Shown: positions 1 to 12,617 of the stretch, piece after piece
Position numbering within the stretch: the stretch's first letter is position 1
Layout of the letters: each line of letters begins with the position of its first letter
NCBI RefSeq assembly: GCF_963678635.1
Contig: NC_087070.1
Location: 7,784,539-7,848,538, forward strand
DNA length: 64,000 nucleotides
Source of the DNA: Symsagittifera roscoffensis
Lineage: Eukaryota; Xenacoelomorpha; Acoela; Convolutidae
Direction: 5' to 3'
The notes under the pieces: model-generated
What the model was told of the DNA's origin: nothing
The model's input: the letters and a program-made list of their open reading frames with translations, nothing else
Databases searched by the model: none
Made by a program: the position numbers and the translations under genes

Positions 1-1336
1 GAAGCCCTTTGCACAGCCCAACGGAGTCACATGACGGTAAATCTATCAAAAAATTGCGTAAAACCTTTGAAAATTGTTTTCAAGCAAAGATTTTTATTTT
101 AATGAAGTAAAAAATGACCTTTTTTTGGCTATCAACCCAAAAATATACTCTCTTTTACAGGTTTTTGGAAGTCTTGCCTTTGTAAAATTTTGTTGGGCTG
201 TGTAAGAGGGTTCTTTTGATACAACTTCAATATCAATCAACCCGGTAGTTTCAGCGTAATTTTTGATTTATTATAAGAAGTCAAAGTGACGCATTTTTGC
301 GATAAATTTTTGATTGAGATTTTTGAAAAAATGCACCGTATTAACTCTGGTGAAACTCTAAGAAATTTTAGTTCTTGTCATTTTTTTTGTTTAATTTTGA
401 TCCAATTTGAGAAAAACGCGTTTTGCACTGTTGTTCGTGGTGTCCGGTTAATTTAAATTAACACTGGAACACATTAGTCTTTTATATCAGTAATTAGACT
501 AAATTTGATATTTGATTCGATTTTTCGCGATATTGAAAACAAAATTGCACTGCAATTCTGAAACTTATTATTTGATAAAAAATTTCAATGAAATCGAAAA
601 ATTGATATTTGGAAAAACTGAATGTCATGAACGATTTAGAGAAGTTTTATTTGAAAAAAAAATCGAAAAAAAATACACAGAGACTAAGAAGACGGAAACA
701 GTCTAAGCAGCCTTCGATAAATTATGATCGGATTTGCTGGAACCAACTTTGGGTTGATTTTTCACCGGACAAATTGGATCTTTAACTTGCAGTATTTGAT
801 GGAACTTTAAGAATAAAACATGGATGCGCTCAAAATGGAAAAAATCAAAATACCTAAAATTTTCTCCTTTACTTATAAATCGTTTTTTGACGAATTGGTT
901 TTAAAACTTACTGCAGGTTTCAATAACTGCGTGAACTCCAGATGATTTTTGTTAGAGAAAGTTATCTCTTACAATAAATTTAATGGTGAAATACTGCAGA
1001 AAAAAAAACGTTTTTTATCTATCCTGAAGATGAAAAAGGTATTGATAGTATATCAGTTGACACAAACAAGCACAACGCTCAATCAATTTTGAAAAAAAAA
1101 GAGTCAAAACCTCGAAAACAGGACTGACAAAGTCAAAATTTGAATTAATAGAAAAGTTAAAGTACCTTCCGAAAGCAGTCGCAATAACTCTTCTGTCTCC
1201 GACCGCAGGCAGCTCAACATTCAATTTATCACGCAATGTCAAACTTAGTAGCAATTGCTTCCTCTCGTTCTTCTGTTTTAGTTCTTTATTATGTAATTTG
1301 CGGGAAAGAACTGGAGTTAGTTGAGCAACAGCCAGC
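1..1336. other. No gene recognised
   Basis: AT-rich sequence with only short chance open frames. No splice-supported exon, RNA gene or clear repeat was recognised. Confidence 0.5.
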
Positions 1337-1438
1337 GGATCTACTTAACAATCTCCCCCCCCCCCCTATTGTATTTACTAAAAACTCCTCCCCCCGCCCC
1401 TTTCTTGAAAGGGGGGCGGGAGATTGTTAAGTAGATCC
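1337..1438. mobile_element. Fold-back MITE, GGATCT family
   Basis: Both ends pair over more than 20 bp (GGATCTACTTAACAATCTCC and its reverse complement), with C and G tracts inside. Flanks CAGCCAGC and GAGCCAGC match at 7 of 8 bases, fitting an old 8-bp target duplication. Confidence 0.75.
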
Positions 1439-1692
1439 GAGCCAGCAAAATAATTGCCATTAACAGAATTTGAGTTTTCATTTTTGCAATGTTTTTGTTT
1501 GATTTACTTTCGGTTTTAATATAGATAAAGAAACTTTAATTTCTATTCGGTTAAAATGGCAAAACTGCGAAAGTTCGAGCTAATTTATAAATCGGTTGCG
1601 CTTTTGAAATTTAATCAACTGCTGCGTGTTTACGGAGAGATTATGTCAAAGTGAAAATCAATGCGCGTTAAAAGCAATGAAACAAATATGTA

Positions 1693-3307
1693 AACAAGAC
1701 TGCTCGTACCAGGGCGAAGCCCTGAATGTTCCGACCGCCTTTTAATAATTATGGAGCAGTAATAACATTTAAGAAGTTGAATGAAATGAAACAAAATGAA
1801 ATTTTTTTTCTTCTAAAAATTGAAGTTTTTTAATGAAAATCATCCCCCCACACGCCATATTAAGTACAAAAGGACAAATTTTGCTCCTTGTAACAAATCA
1901 ATTATGGCAAATAAGCTTCTTTCATCCAATTTGGAACGATTTCTAAGACGGATTAACTCCCCGCTTACGCCTTAAAAGCGCGAAATATATCGCGCGTTAA
2001 TTGTCCCAAATTGGCCAAAATGGCAATCTTTAAACCCCGTAACTTTACGAAAAATGATCACAGGTAAAATATCTTTTCAAACTTAAGCTCAGGACAACAA
2101 TACCTTTTGAATGATATAAAAAAATTCCGTCAAAAATGGCTAGTTAAAAAGTCGAAATTTGTCTGAAGAAAAAAAAACCCACACCGAGCACAAATATTCC
2201 GTTACTTTCGTATCGAAAGCCGGAACAACAAGACTGCTCGTATCAGGGCGAAGCCCTGATTGTTCCGACTGCCTTTTAAGGTTTGTTCCGAGCAGCAGTA
2301 ATAGCATTAAAAAAATGAAATGAAATAACATTAAATGAAAATTTTTTTCTAAAATTTGAAATTTTTTGTGAAAATCATCCCCCCACACGCCATATAAAGT
2401 ACAAAAAGAGAGATTTCGTTCCTTGTAACAAATCAATTATGGCAAGTAAGCTTCGTTCAACCAATTTGGAACGATTTATAAAACGGATTAAATCTCCGCT
2501 TATCCGTTAATAGCGCGAATTATATCGCGCGCTAATTGTCCCAAATTGGTCAAAATGGTCAAAATGACAATCTTTAAACCCTCATAACTCTACGCAAAAT
2601 AATCACACGTGAAATATCTTTTCAAATTTAAGCTCAAGACAACAATACCTTTTGAATGATATAAAAAATTCCGTCAAAAATAGCTAGTTAAAAAGTCGAA
2701 ATTTGTCTGAAGAAAAAAAAACCCATCCCGAGCACAAATTTTCCGTTACTTTCGTATCGAAAGTCGGAACAACAAGACTGCTCGTATCAGGGCGAAGCCC
2801 TGAATGTTCCGACTGCCTTTTAAGGTTTTTGGAGCATTAATAACTTTAAGTAAAAACTAAATGTAATAAAATGCAATGAAATTTTTTTTTCTAAAATTTG
2901 AAATTTTCTTTGAAAATCATCCCCCCACACGCCATATAAAGTACAAAAGAATAGATTTCTCTCCTTTTAACAAATCAATTATGGCAAATAAGCTTCTTTC
3001 AACCAATTTGGAACCATTTCTAAGACGGATTAAATCTCCGTTTACGCGTTAATAGCGCGAAATATATCGCGCGTTACTTGTCACAAATTGGCCAAAATTG
3101 CATTCTTTAAACCCCCATAACTTTACAAAAAATGATCACAGGTGAAATAATTTTTCAAGTTTAAGCTCAAAAAAAAACATTACCTTTTAAACGATATGAA
3201 AAAATTCTGTCAAAAATGGCGAGTTAAAAAGTCGAAATTTGTCTGAAGAAAGAAACCCACCCCGAGCACAAATTTTCCGTTACTTTCGTATCGAAAGTCG
3301 AAACAAA
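1693..3307 (+). repeat. Three tandem copies of a ~535-bp hairpin element
   Basis: Copies start AACAAGACTGCTCGTA at 1693, 2227 and 2771 and end AAAGTCGGAACAA. Near the left end is CAGGGCGAAGCCCTG, a 6-bp stem on a GAA loop. Near the right end is ACTTTCGTATCGAAAGT, a 7-bp stem. In the middle is GCGCGAAATATATCGCGC. There is no coding capacity. More copies lie at 42961, 54115, 54820, 57425 and 58211, with decayed ones at about 23870, 28940 and 33110. Structured ends, tandem copies and absence of clean target duplications would fit a Helitron2/Helentron-type non-autonomous element, but that is inference. Confidence 0.88.
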
Positions 3308-4379
3308 AACGAAGATATCACCTTGTCGAGATCCGGGAACTTGTCATTTTTATTGAAGCGTTTCAATTGGAACAAATCTTGCGAATCTATAGAACTGTGA
3401 ATCTATTTTTTGAGTATTTTCTGTGTATTTTTTAACTCCACAACTGCTAATTCCAGTAAATTCAATTCCTTTTCTATGCTTCATAGAGACAAAATTTTCT
3501 CAAACGTGTCAAAGTTTTCCTTGTGATTGATTTCGATAAAATTAAGAGTTTTACGGCGTAGAGGTCAAACCAAACTGATTTTCAAGTTTTCCGACAAAAT
3601 ATTGGGAAGTAGATTAATTTTCTGCTGGAAAATTTCAAAGTTGTGCGAGATAAGCCGTCATGACCTTGCCCTACTAGCTTTTTCGCGAAGCAGATTTAAA
3701 AAAATACGCGGGCTCATAAGAAAAGTCGGCCTTGAAGATCGGCCTTAGATATCTGAATGGTTGAAAATCGACCCCCTGCCATGGCAATGATAGTGTGTGA
3801 GGACGAGTTCTCACTTGACCTCTAGCTTCAGGCCTACCATAGCCTGACCGATTGCGGCTGAAATAGTGGCACCACATGAAAATTCTAGACGCAAAAAATG
3901 GCCTCGAGTCGCAAAAAAAGAGCTTCGCTGATCAAAATATCTCACTCTGGAAAAAAATAGAAACGGGCTATGCTCAGACAAGCTTAAGAGCGTTTCATGG
4001 ATCGTCCGCGAATCGCAGAAACCAAAATCATTTATTCAGTTTAGAAGCAGCGGCCTGTGTCGTGGCAGCCCATAAGGCAACAATTGTTAGCTGTTAGCCT
4101 TAAGTCTAAAATTATAATTGTTTTGAGCACATAACATTTCCCGTGACAAAAGGCAAGTCCAACATTGACAAAAATTGATTTGGAGCAACTTTAATTTCAA
4201 AAAAAACTGCTGAAAAAAAAATGGCTTTGGATCAATTTTAAATCAAGTTAAATTGCTCTCATTTTGAAAACGGCAAAATCTATAAGGACTAAAACTAAAC
4301 CAATTCAAGTTAACCTCATTTCAAAACCAGGAAAAACCAATATGAATAGTTTCTCAATTTAATTATAATCATCGTTTTT
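3308..4379. other. No gene recognised
   Basis: 3640-4090 is somewhat richer in GC than its surroundings and has open frames on both strands, but no domain, splice pair or homology is visible by eye. Confidence 0.4.
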
Positions 4380-4399
4380 GTTATATAAAAAGTTTTGTT

Positions 4400-5010
4400 T
4401 TTGAGAGATTGCAAATTGTTGGTTCAAAATCATTTATTACGCTTGCGATTAGCAAGCGATATCAAAACAGAATAAAAGAATTTTTCCGGTTAACAATCTG
4501 TTGAACAGAATCACTTGTATCCTGGCTGATAATGAATTCAAATTTTTATGCGTTCCCGGTCAATTTAGCCTTGAGGTAACGATTATGCCTGGCACGGCAT
4601 AGGTCCTGGGTTCGAATCTGACTGAGACCTGTTTATTTTCACGCGGTAATTATTCTGTCGGCCAATTGTTTCTGTGCTTGTCTGTTGTCGGCTTAGTTGT
4701 CTTATCTTAGAATTGGTTTGTTTTGCAGCTCGCATTTTCTTTAATGTTACTTTTAGTGTTTGATTTTTTCCTACAATTTTTAATTTTACTTACCTTGACT
4801 TCGTATATTCTTTTTGTTGTTTTTTGTTAAATAATTCCTCGGCCCAATTTACTTCAGTTTATTTTTTTCGGCTTAATAGTCTAACGCTTGAAGGGAGACA
4901 AAAAATCCGCTTTTTTCAAGTTAGTTGTATGTTTACTAGTCGGTTTGATGATTTTTTTTCGTTATGGAAAATTATTTCCAAGTTCGTTGCGAAAACTGTA
5001 GTTTTTCTCT
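4400..5010 (+). repeat. tRNA-derived SINE
   Basis: TAGCCTTGAGG (4566-4576) and GGTTCGAATC (4609-4618) are box A and box B at tRNA spacing. The tail shares GTCGGCTTAGTTG with the copy at 21046-21530. Related sequence without the tRNA head lies at about 45240-45800 in reverse. Outer boundaries are approximate. Confidence 0.6.
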
Positions 5011-5019
5011 GAAAATTTC

Positions 5020-6180
5020 AGTGATTTTCAAAATAAGGGGTATCAATTGGAAGACCGCCTACTCATCTGTGTAATTGCATACTCCCCTTGGGTCTCTTTT
5101 TACTTGACCCCTCTGCCTACAGCCTTCGAAATAGTCTGTAGGGAATACTTGAAAAAAGCTTTTGAAGTTTCGTTTTCTTGGAAACTACCGCTCTCAAATC
5201 TGAGCTTATGGTTTCAATGATTAGAATGGTTTAAAAAACCTTCCTGCATAAGCGGATACGCCCAAACAAATTTACACATAAAGTTATGGCCCTCGGAAAA
5301 CTTTTGATTTTTGACCATTTTGTGAATCTTTTTGTTTTCCTCAAAAAACTAACCTTCCCAATTTGATATTGTGGGTCCAATAAAAATAACGGGCAGTGGT
5401 AAGCTCCCCTGCATTATTGGCCACTCACGAAGTTTTTTACAAAAAAGTTGTGGTCGACGGAAACGTTAAACTTTTGATTTCTTCTTAAAGTTTTAAATTC
5501 TCTCGAGAAATTCCCTTCCAAATCTGAGATTTTCGGATCAAAGATTAGAACAGTTCTGAGAACCTCCCTGCATAAGCGACTACGCTTAAGCATTTTTTAC
5601 TTATAAAGTTATGGAATAGTCGAATTTTTTGATTTTTGACCGTTTTGTGATTTTTTTACTTTTGTGATCTGAGATTTTGGGTTCTATCTAAACTACAGAT
5701 TGCGTGAATTCCTTTTCCATAAGCAACTAAGCCCAATTTTTTACACAAAAAAACTATGACTGTGCGAAATGTAAGTCTTTGAAAGGCTATCTTTTAAAAT
5801 TGGCTATGCCCAGTTTGCTTAAAAATTTATGACCTTCAAACAAGTCAATGTTTTGATAGTTTGACAGTTTTTCGGAAACTTTTTTACTTTACGCGAAAAC
5901 TACCGTGCCAATTCTTGGTTGAATTCAATCGAGAAACCCATTTTTAGGATTCTTTCCTGCTTAAGCGGCCACAATCTGTTTTTTTTTGCAGAAAAAAATT
6001 TCGGATTTTGGAAAGTTGTTTGACTGTTTTTGCAAAACTTTTGACCATTTTAGAAGTTTTTTGACTTTTCCTCGAATTTACCCAATCAAATCCAAGATAA
6101 ACAAAACTAAATTGAAAGAGCGCGCTCCGATAATTGTTCCTGCAGCAGCGGCGAATCCTTAATTGTTTGTAAAAAAATTT
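5020..6180. repeat. Degenerate tandem array, units of about 200 bp
   Basis: Blocks such as CTGCATAAGCG, TAAAGTTATGG and TTTTGATTTTTGACC recur in order about four or five times with heavy divergence. No coding sense is visible. Confidence 0.5.
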
Positions 6181-9100
6181 TATCTGCTCGCAAAAACTGA
6201 ATATCTCAAATTTTTTACTCTCCTTTTTTTATTTTAGTAGAGAAACAACTAAAGTTTTGGACAATGTTCATTTTTTTGAAATCAAATCTTTCGTGACGGC
6301 ATCAGTAAAACAAACTCATTCAAAATCAAATACGCACCTCCAGTTTTAGCTGGGCTCCTAGTTGTTTTTTTTTCGAGACATACAAAAGTTTTGGTTCACC
6401 TCTATTTTTTCATCATTTATTTAAGTTTTTTTTCGGCATGTTTTTTGATGTTTGTGTTGTATTGCAAATGGTGCGAAACTCCGCATCATCTCTGTGTAAA
6501 AATTATGAATTTTTAAACCGCTGTAAATTGCACTTAGTGATTATTCAATGATTACTTTGGAGCTAAGAATTGCACTTAAAATTGCGTTAAAAATGACTTC
6601 ACTTTGAACAGCAATTGAAAAAAAATCACTTTAGTTTTGTCACCGCAAAATCGTAAAAGATTCCTTGATCCTATTGATTTGTGGTGAACAACTCTTTTCT
6701 CAAATTACTGTAAAATTTTTCTAGACTGACGGAAATTATCCCTGAATATAAATTTTTGCTCAATCTCTGGAGCAAAATATAATAAATTTCACTTTAAGAA
6801 TTACAAAACAAAAAACTAGTTTAAATTGAGTTCCTGGAGATTTGGATGAGTTTAATCAAAATCCATCCTAATCGATATAAATGAATGGTTAGTGTGTTTA
6901 AATTTCAATCGGTTTAAAATCCATTTCAGATCCTGTAGCATGCATAGTTAACCAATTTAAAAGAGATTGAAATCAATCTAAAACCATTTTTGCCAGTGCG
7001 TGTATCTATGACATGTTGCTGGTATCTATGATGGCATGGCAATGCTTACCATTTCGTCTAAACTAACCAATTATGCCTGAGCGTAATTTCCCAATAACTA
7101 AAAGATGTGCACAAACATGCGTCGAGTCATTTACAGAAATCAAGTTTTTTAAAACATTAAACTACGTCGGAACTTTTCTATACTTTCAATAAACCTTTTA
7201 TGTTGCGGCAAATGGTTGCTCATTTTTGTCAACCCGGGGTGGTATCAAGATAAGCAGCGATGTTGTGATGCAGAAACAAGCAATGCGTATCGACTTAAAA
7301 ACAACTTCGTGGAAAAAAAATGAAAATAAACTTTGTGGAAAAAATGAAAATGAAAAAAAGAGTGGTTGTGATCGAAAGAATATTGGTGGTGATCGAAAAA
7401 GGCGCTCAGCAACCAAAACGACGACGGTTGCAGTTGAGTTGTTAAGTTCAGTGCATGAGCAAATAAAAGCCGGAGCGCCAGGAAACGATAATTTAGAGTC
7501 ATTTACAAATTTTAAATGAGCAGCGCCAGGGCTTGGAAAAAAGCGTTGATCAAAGTTATGTTATGATTTTACTTCAGTCAAATAAAATAAAAATAGGGTC
7601 CGTCAGTTTCTGAATACTGACACAGCAGAGAAATGCTAAAAAAAGGTTCTTAAGCTGATACAGAAGCTAACAAAACCGATCAAGGTAATGTGGTTTTTCT
7701 TATGTGATGAAAAAATTTGGATCGTTTGGATCGTTTTACTGCACTGTGTCGGTTTCATGAACAAGAATGAGCAAAAATGTTGTGATGCGGACTCAGTTGG
7801 TGTCCATTGTTGTGAGTTGGTTTTTGAAAAAAAAATAGATGTTAAATTAACATAACTATCTATTACTGCGGAGATAGCGAGCTTCATTACGGGGTCAAGC
7901 TGTGCACTGCACTGTATAGGCGCAAAAATTGATTTCTGTGGGTCACTGCAAGCCAGAATGAGGTCTTTCAATATGTTCTGAATTGAATGTGGATTTCGTT
8001 GACAAACATTTTAGGGATTTTGTGCACAAATACCTGTAACTTAACTTTTGCCAGCTCATTAGTTTTGTCGCGGAATCCACCACGAGCGAATATAGCTATT
8101 TTTCCAGATTCCACAAACGTAAGCGGATTCCGCATATTAAATGCATTCTGTAGTTTTGTTTACTTTACTTAACTAAACCAGTTCTTGCGTGAACAATTAA
8201 AAGCTATAGCTAAAAAGAAACCCAACAAATTCGGAATTAAAAAGCAAAGGTTTAACTTTTGTCATTGGAATCCAATAAAAAACTCTAAAATCTTTGCTTA
8301 AATGAAACCGTGGGTGTATCCTTTCAGTGTTTGGCATAAATATTCTAGCAAGCTGCTGTTTTAGAGAACATTTTTTTGAGAAACATCTTATAATATCGAA
8401 TAAGCAAAATTATTTTTCGGGAGTTTTGGTTGTGATATTGTATGTTCAAAATCTGATTTTGGGCCTACTTATACTGGTATTGTCTAAAATTTTGACTAAT
8501 ATGTTGCCTAATCAGCATATAAGATTCTCCTTACAAGCTATTCTGGACTCGATCTCCAAGTTCTTATTTCTTGAGTCAAAGGAAAAGCCGCATGAAATTC
8601 CGAAATAGAATCAGAATCTTTTAAAAAATGTGAATTTTTTTCATTGTTTTTTCAGAGTTTTTCATAATTTCTGTGTTTAAGGTTTCAGAGAAAATCACAT
8701 TTTCGGTTTTCTTTTGTTTAGTTTTTGATATTTTACTTATTGGTTTCAGCTGGATTGAACTATTGTCGGTAAATGACTTTGAGTTATTGCAAACGATTGA
8801 GGTTGAACTACCGGAATTTAACTGCTGTCAGTAAACGAGAATGATTTGTTGACAGTCAATGATTTTAATTTTTCGGCAGTAATTGAACTATTAAAAAGTC
8901 TAGCTGGTGTCCAAAAAAATTTTAAATTTTGTTTTAAAATGTTAGATGACCATGATTGTTTTCGTATTCTGCTAACAAATTGCAATTTGCCGTTTTAATG
9001 TGCGCTTTTTGCTTACAGTTGCGGATTCCGCGACAGAGTAATTTAACAGCAAACATGTAGTGTGATTTTTCTGTGGATTCAATAACTGTCGTGGGTTCGG

Positions 9101-9750
9101 AAACGTTTCTTTTTTCGATTCCGCAAATTTGTTGTTTTTATAGCAATACAATACAATTTTGAGCATTACATTGTTTCAACTATAATTTCATGGAATCCAA
9201 AACAGCTGAAAAAATCAAATAAGAATGTCGCGTTTTCCGCAAAAAACTGTTTTCGGCCTGTTGCAGAATCGGTCTACAATTCACAAAATGCACAGTTTGG
9301 CCTCGTAATGTTCGGGTAACATTGGTTAAATCACACACTATGAAAACTTGAAACATCATAGTCAAAAACGGATCTTTCGCCGCCTGCAAATTAGTAACAA
9401 AAATTATAAAACGGAGGGGTTTTTCAAATCAGTCTATTTTTTTGTCAGGAAAATCGATTGCAGACAGACTAATTGTAACTCAATTTTTCTTAAATTGCTT
9501 GGCGACTGAAAAGATCACATTTCAGCAAATAGGGGCAATCGACTTCTGAATAATTGGGCTGTTCAAATCGAACCTTTCAATTGACTATTCATCCAACAGT
9601 TATCCAAAATTACAACCATTGAAAAGCACAGCCTTTTTAACCAAATTGAAACTTCTGATCAAAATTTTAGCCTCAACGGCTGGTTGAAATAGCATTTAAT
9701 TATTGTTCCTCCGAAAAATTTGGAAGCCAACACAACCTTGACGTTGAATT
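6181..9750. other. Intergenic, mostly unrecognised
   Basis: The right end GCCAGTGCGTG at about 6990, read backwards, resembles the CCCGCACTG TIR family, so a decayed copy may span about 6720-6995. Around 8060-9390 CGGATTCCGC-like motifs recur, including the block shared with 46915-47008. No exon is supported. Confidence 0.4.
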
Positions 9751-9999
9751 CATGCAATTTCTGCGGGTTTCAATTGCATCGGAGTTGCATTGGGGTCGGG
9801 TCAGAAAAAAATTTGTACACTTGTCGAGGTCGCCGTTTTGTAATAAATCTGTGGAGACCAATGTATGGCATTTTTTGAATGTACGATTTCTGGGTGTGTC
9901 AAAAATATTGGTTCAGACCTCAGAGACTGTAAGTACTGAGATCATTTTACCAAACACAGCTGTGACTTTATCCCAGCACTGGAGTTTCATGGAAAATAT

Positions 10000-10190
10000 T
10001 CGATTATAAAGGATTATATTGGCAAAAAAAGTTAACCCAGGTAATCGATTTTCATGACCCATTCAACCATGAAAATGAATCTTTAGGGCGTTATAATCGA
10101 TTATTTACAATATGTAAAACTTCCTTATAATCGGTCGATTATTCTGACAAAATAATCGAATTATTTAGGCCAAAAAAAAAAACAATTTTT
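10000..10190. repeat. AATCGATTATAATCG-type repeat patch and following intergenic DNA
   Basis: Copies of ATAATCGATTA resemble the core of the element at 44044-45071. A pure C tract of about 22 bases follows near 10443. Confidence 0.5.
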
Positions 10191-10855
10191 TTCATCAAAA
10201 ATTGTTTATAGTTGATAACTCATAAAACGCTAGAAAGGGAACTTTGCACTATTTATTACTTTTTTGAGAATATCACGTCATAAAATGCTTTAAATTGTTC
10301 TAAAAATGTTATAAAGTGTTCTAAGAATGTTATAAAATGTCGTTATAATGTCCTTAAATTGTTATAAAATTAAGGTCTGCAAAACTAGAAGTCAAACAAA
10401 CATGTTCATCCGAGTTTATATCACCACTCAACGTTTGACATCCACCCCCCCCCCCCCCCCCCCCGACCACACTCCCAGTTTACCACCTCTCCTTAATTAA
10501 TCCCTCCCCATTTTAGTCCTTACCATCTCCCCTAACCCCATCACTTACCCAAAATGGTTGAGGTTACGTTCATCATAAACACCCCCCATAGGGGGAGGGT
10601 TGAATTAAAAGGGGACTTAGCATGGGATGGAGCACAAGGCGCGTATGAGGGATTTAAATTGATTTAAATTTGGAAGAATTAACAAAAAGTCAGTAGAAAA
10701 TACAAAAAAAGTAAACAAAAAAGTTGTGAAGGAAAAAAGTAGTAACCCAGATAACAAATTTCAGAGCCAAAGTATCTCAATTTTTCACTTTTCTAGTAAA
10801 ACGTGCTTTGAATCAAAAGGAGCTGCCAGTTTAAGAAAACAATGCACTGTGTTGA

Positions 10856-10930
10856 AAATTTCAGGCTTAATTAAGATAAAATTTCAAATAATTCATATTT
10901 GAAATTTTATCTTTATTTAGCCTGAAATTT
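10856..10930. repeat. 75-nt near-perfect hairpin
   Basis: Arms 10856-10890 and 10896-10930 pair over 35 bp with two mismatches and a 5-base loop (ATTCA). No flanking duplication is evident. It may be a minimal fold-back element, or a miRNA- or siRNA-like hairpin if transcribed. Confidence 0.85.
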
Positions 10931-11327
10931 AGCCTTTTCATATTACAGATGATTATTTACCGCTTTGACCGCCATACACCAAAGTTCTTTTCATACTATA
11001 TGACAATTAAAAGTACGCTAGTCGTAGATTTCCCATACCATGATTGAAATTTCTGAAACGCGAAATAAATTTTTTTGAAAATGGCTAGCAGAATAATAAT
11101 TTTTTGTCTGTAATGTAGTTTAGTTGCTCATAAAACATGAAAACCACTTTTAGTTTCTGCATTAACTGGAAACCTAATTTTTCAATTCTGATCAGTATCA
11201 GACACTTCAACAATTTTAAGAAACACGCATAATAACCAATTAGTGAAAAATAATTGCAGCATATTTTAAAACTCCAATGCTTAAAAATTGAGAAATTTTC
11301 TGATTTGTTAATTCAGAGCTACTTCTT

Positions 11328-12617
11328 CCCGCACTGACAAAAATGGATTAGGGTCGATTTTAGTATGAAAAAAGTACGTTGATTAAATTTAGATCGATTT
11401 TAGTATGAAAAAAGTACGTTGTTTAAATTTAGATCGATTTTAGTATGAAAAAAGTACGAAGATTGAATAAAAAAGATGAAGATTGATTTGGATCGATTTA
11501 AAATCGATTTAAATTGATCTGAAATCCCAGCTAAAAAAATTGATCCAAATTGATTTTAAATCAATTTAAATGCATTTTTTCCAGTCTGAATTTGTTTTCA
11601 TTTTTAAGGGGATTAAAACGGATTTAAATCGATTTAAATCGATTTTTTTCATTCGAGTTTTATCAGTTTCAATTTTTTTTTGCATTTACTTCTTGCCTAT
11701 CATTTTTCAATTTTCATCCATAGCGTATTGTAGCATAAAAAAGATCAAATAAAAAGACCAAAATACCGATAAAATTCTATGATTTTCTTGCATATTTTGA
11801 GTTCAAAAACTGATCTATATTTACCCTTTTCTTGATTCGTTTCATAAGTTGTTGCTTAAAATCTGATTTACTTTCATGTTTTTCTATGATTTTATTGCAT
11901 ATTATTGAGATTTCAATTTAGTTTTACCTGACCCTTTTCTGCTTTGTTACACAAGATTTTGCCCATAATCTGATTTACAATGGTTTTCTATGATTTTAAT
12001 GCAAACTTTTGAGTTTAAAACCTGATTTATGTGGATCATTTTAATGAGTTCTATAACATCTGGTAAGAGTGTTTATGTTTAAAAATCGAGAATAAAAATT
12101 CCAAACATTTTTAAGGGGTATGTTTTTTTCGCCGTGTTAGTAAAAAGAAATCGATTTTAGAGTGTCGGAAAAACCATCGAAATCGATTTAAATTGATTTT
12201 TTAGACACTTAAATCGATTTAAAATTTTCAAAAAGATCGATTTAAATCAATTTAAAATGGATTTAAGTGAGATTCTGATGGATTTTATTGAGTCGGAAAA
12301 TCCATCGAAATCGATTTAAATAGATTTTTAGACCCTTAAATCGATTTAAAATTTTCAAAAAGATCAATTTATATCGATTTAAAATGGATTTAAGTGAGAT
12401 TCGGATGGATTTTGCCGAGTCGGAAAATCCATCGAACTCGATTTAAATCGATTTTTTAGACCCTTAAATTGACTTAAAATTTTCAAAAAGATCGATTTAA
12501 ATCGATTTAAAATCCATTTAAATTCGTAAAATGTACATGGTTAATCGATTTGGATCGATTTAAAGTCGGTTTAAAATCAAATTAAATCGACCAGAAAACA
12601 ATTTCTGTAAGTGCGGG
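11328..12617. mobile_element. 1.3-kb TIR element with a GATTTAAATCGATTT core
   Basis: The ends CCCGCACTGACAAAAATGG and (read backwards) CCCGCACTTACAGAAATTG are inverted repeats. Both flanks contain TACTTC close to the ends. The interior is several diverged tandem blocks of ATCGATTTAAATCGATTT; the three near 12180-12510 are about 120 bp each. It is non-coding. Confidence 0.65.

Noticed and set aside
1693-3307. CRISPR-like array
   Set aside because: Repeat units are ~535 bp with no short repeat-spacer pattern, in a eukaryotic genome; it is a tandem transposable repeat.
4561-4640. A tRNA gene
   Set aside because: Box A and box B are present but the acceptor stem does not pair, and related copies with longer tails occur elsewhere; it is a SINE. 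The same holds for 48640-48740 and 21169-21225.
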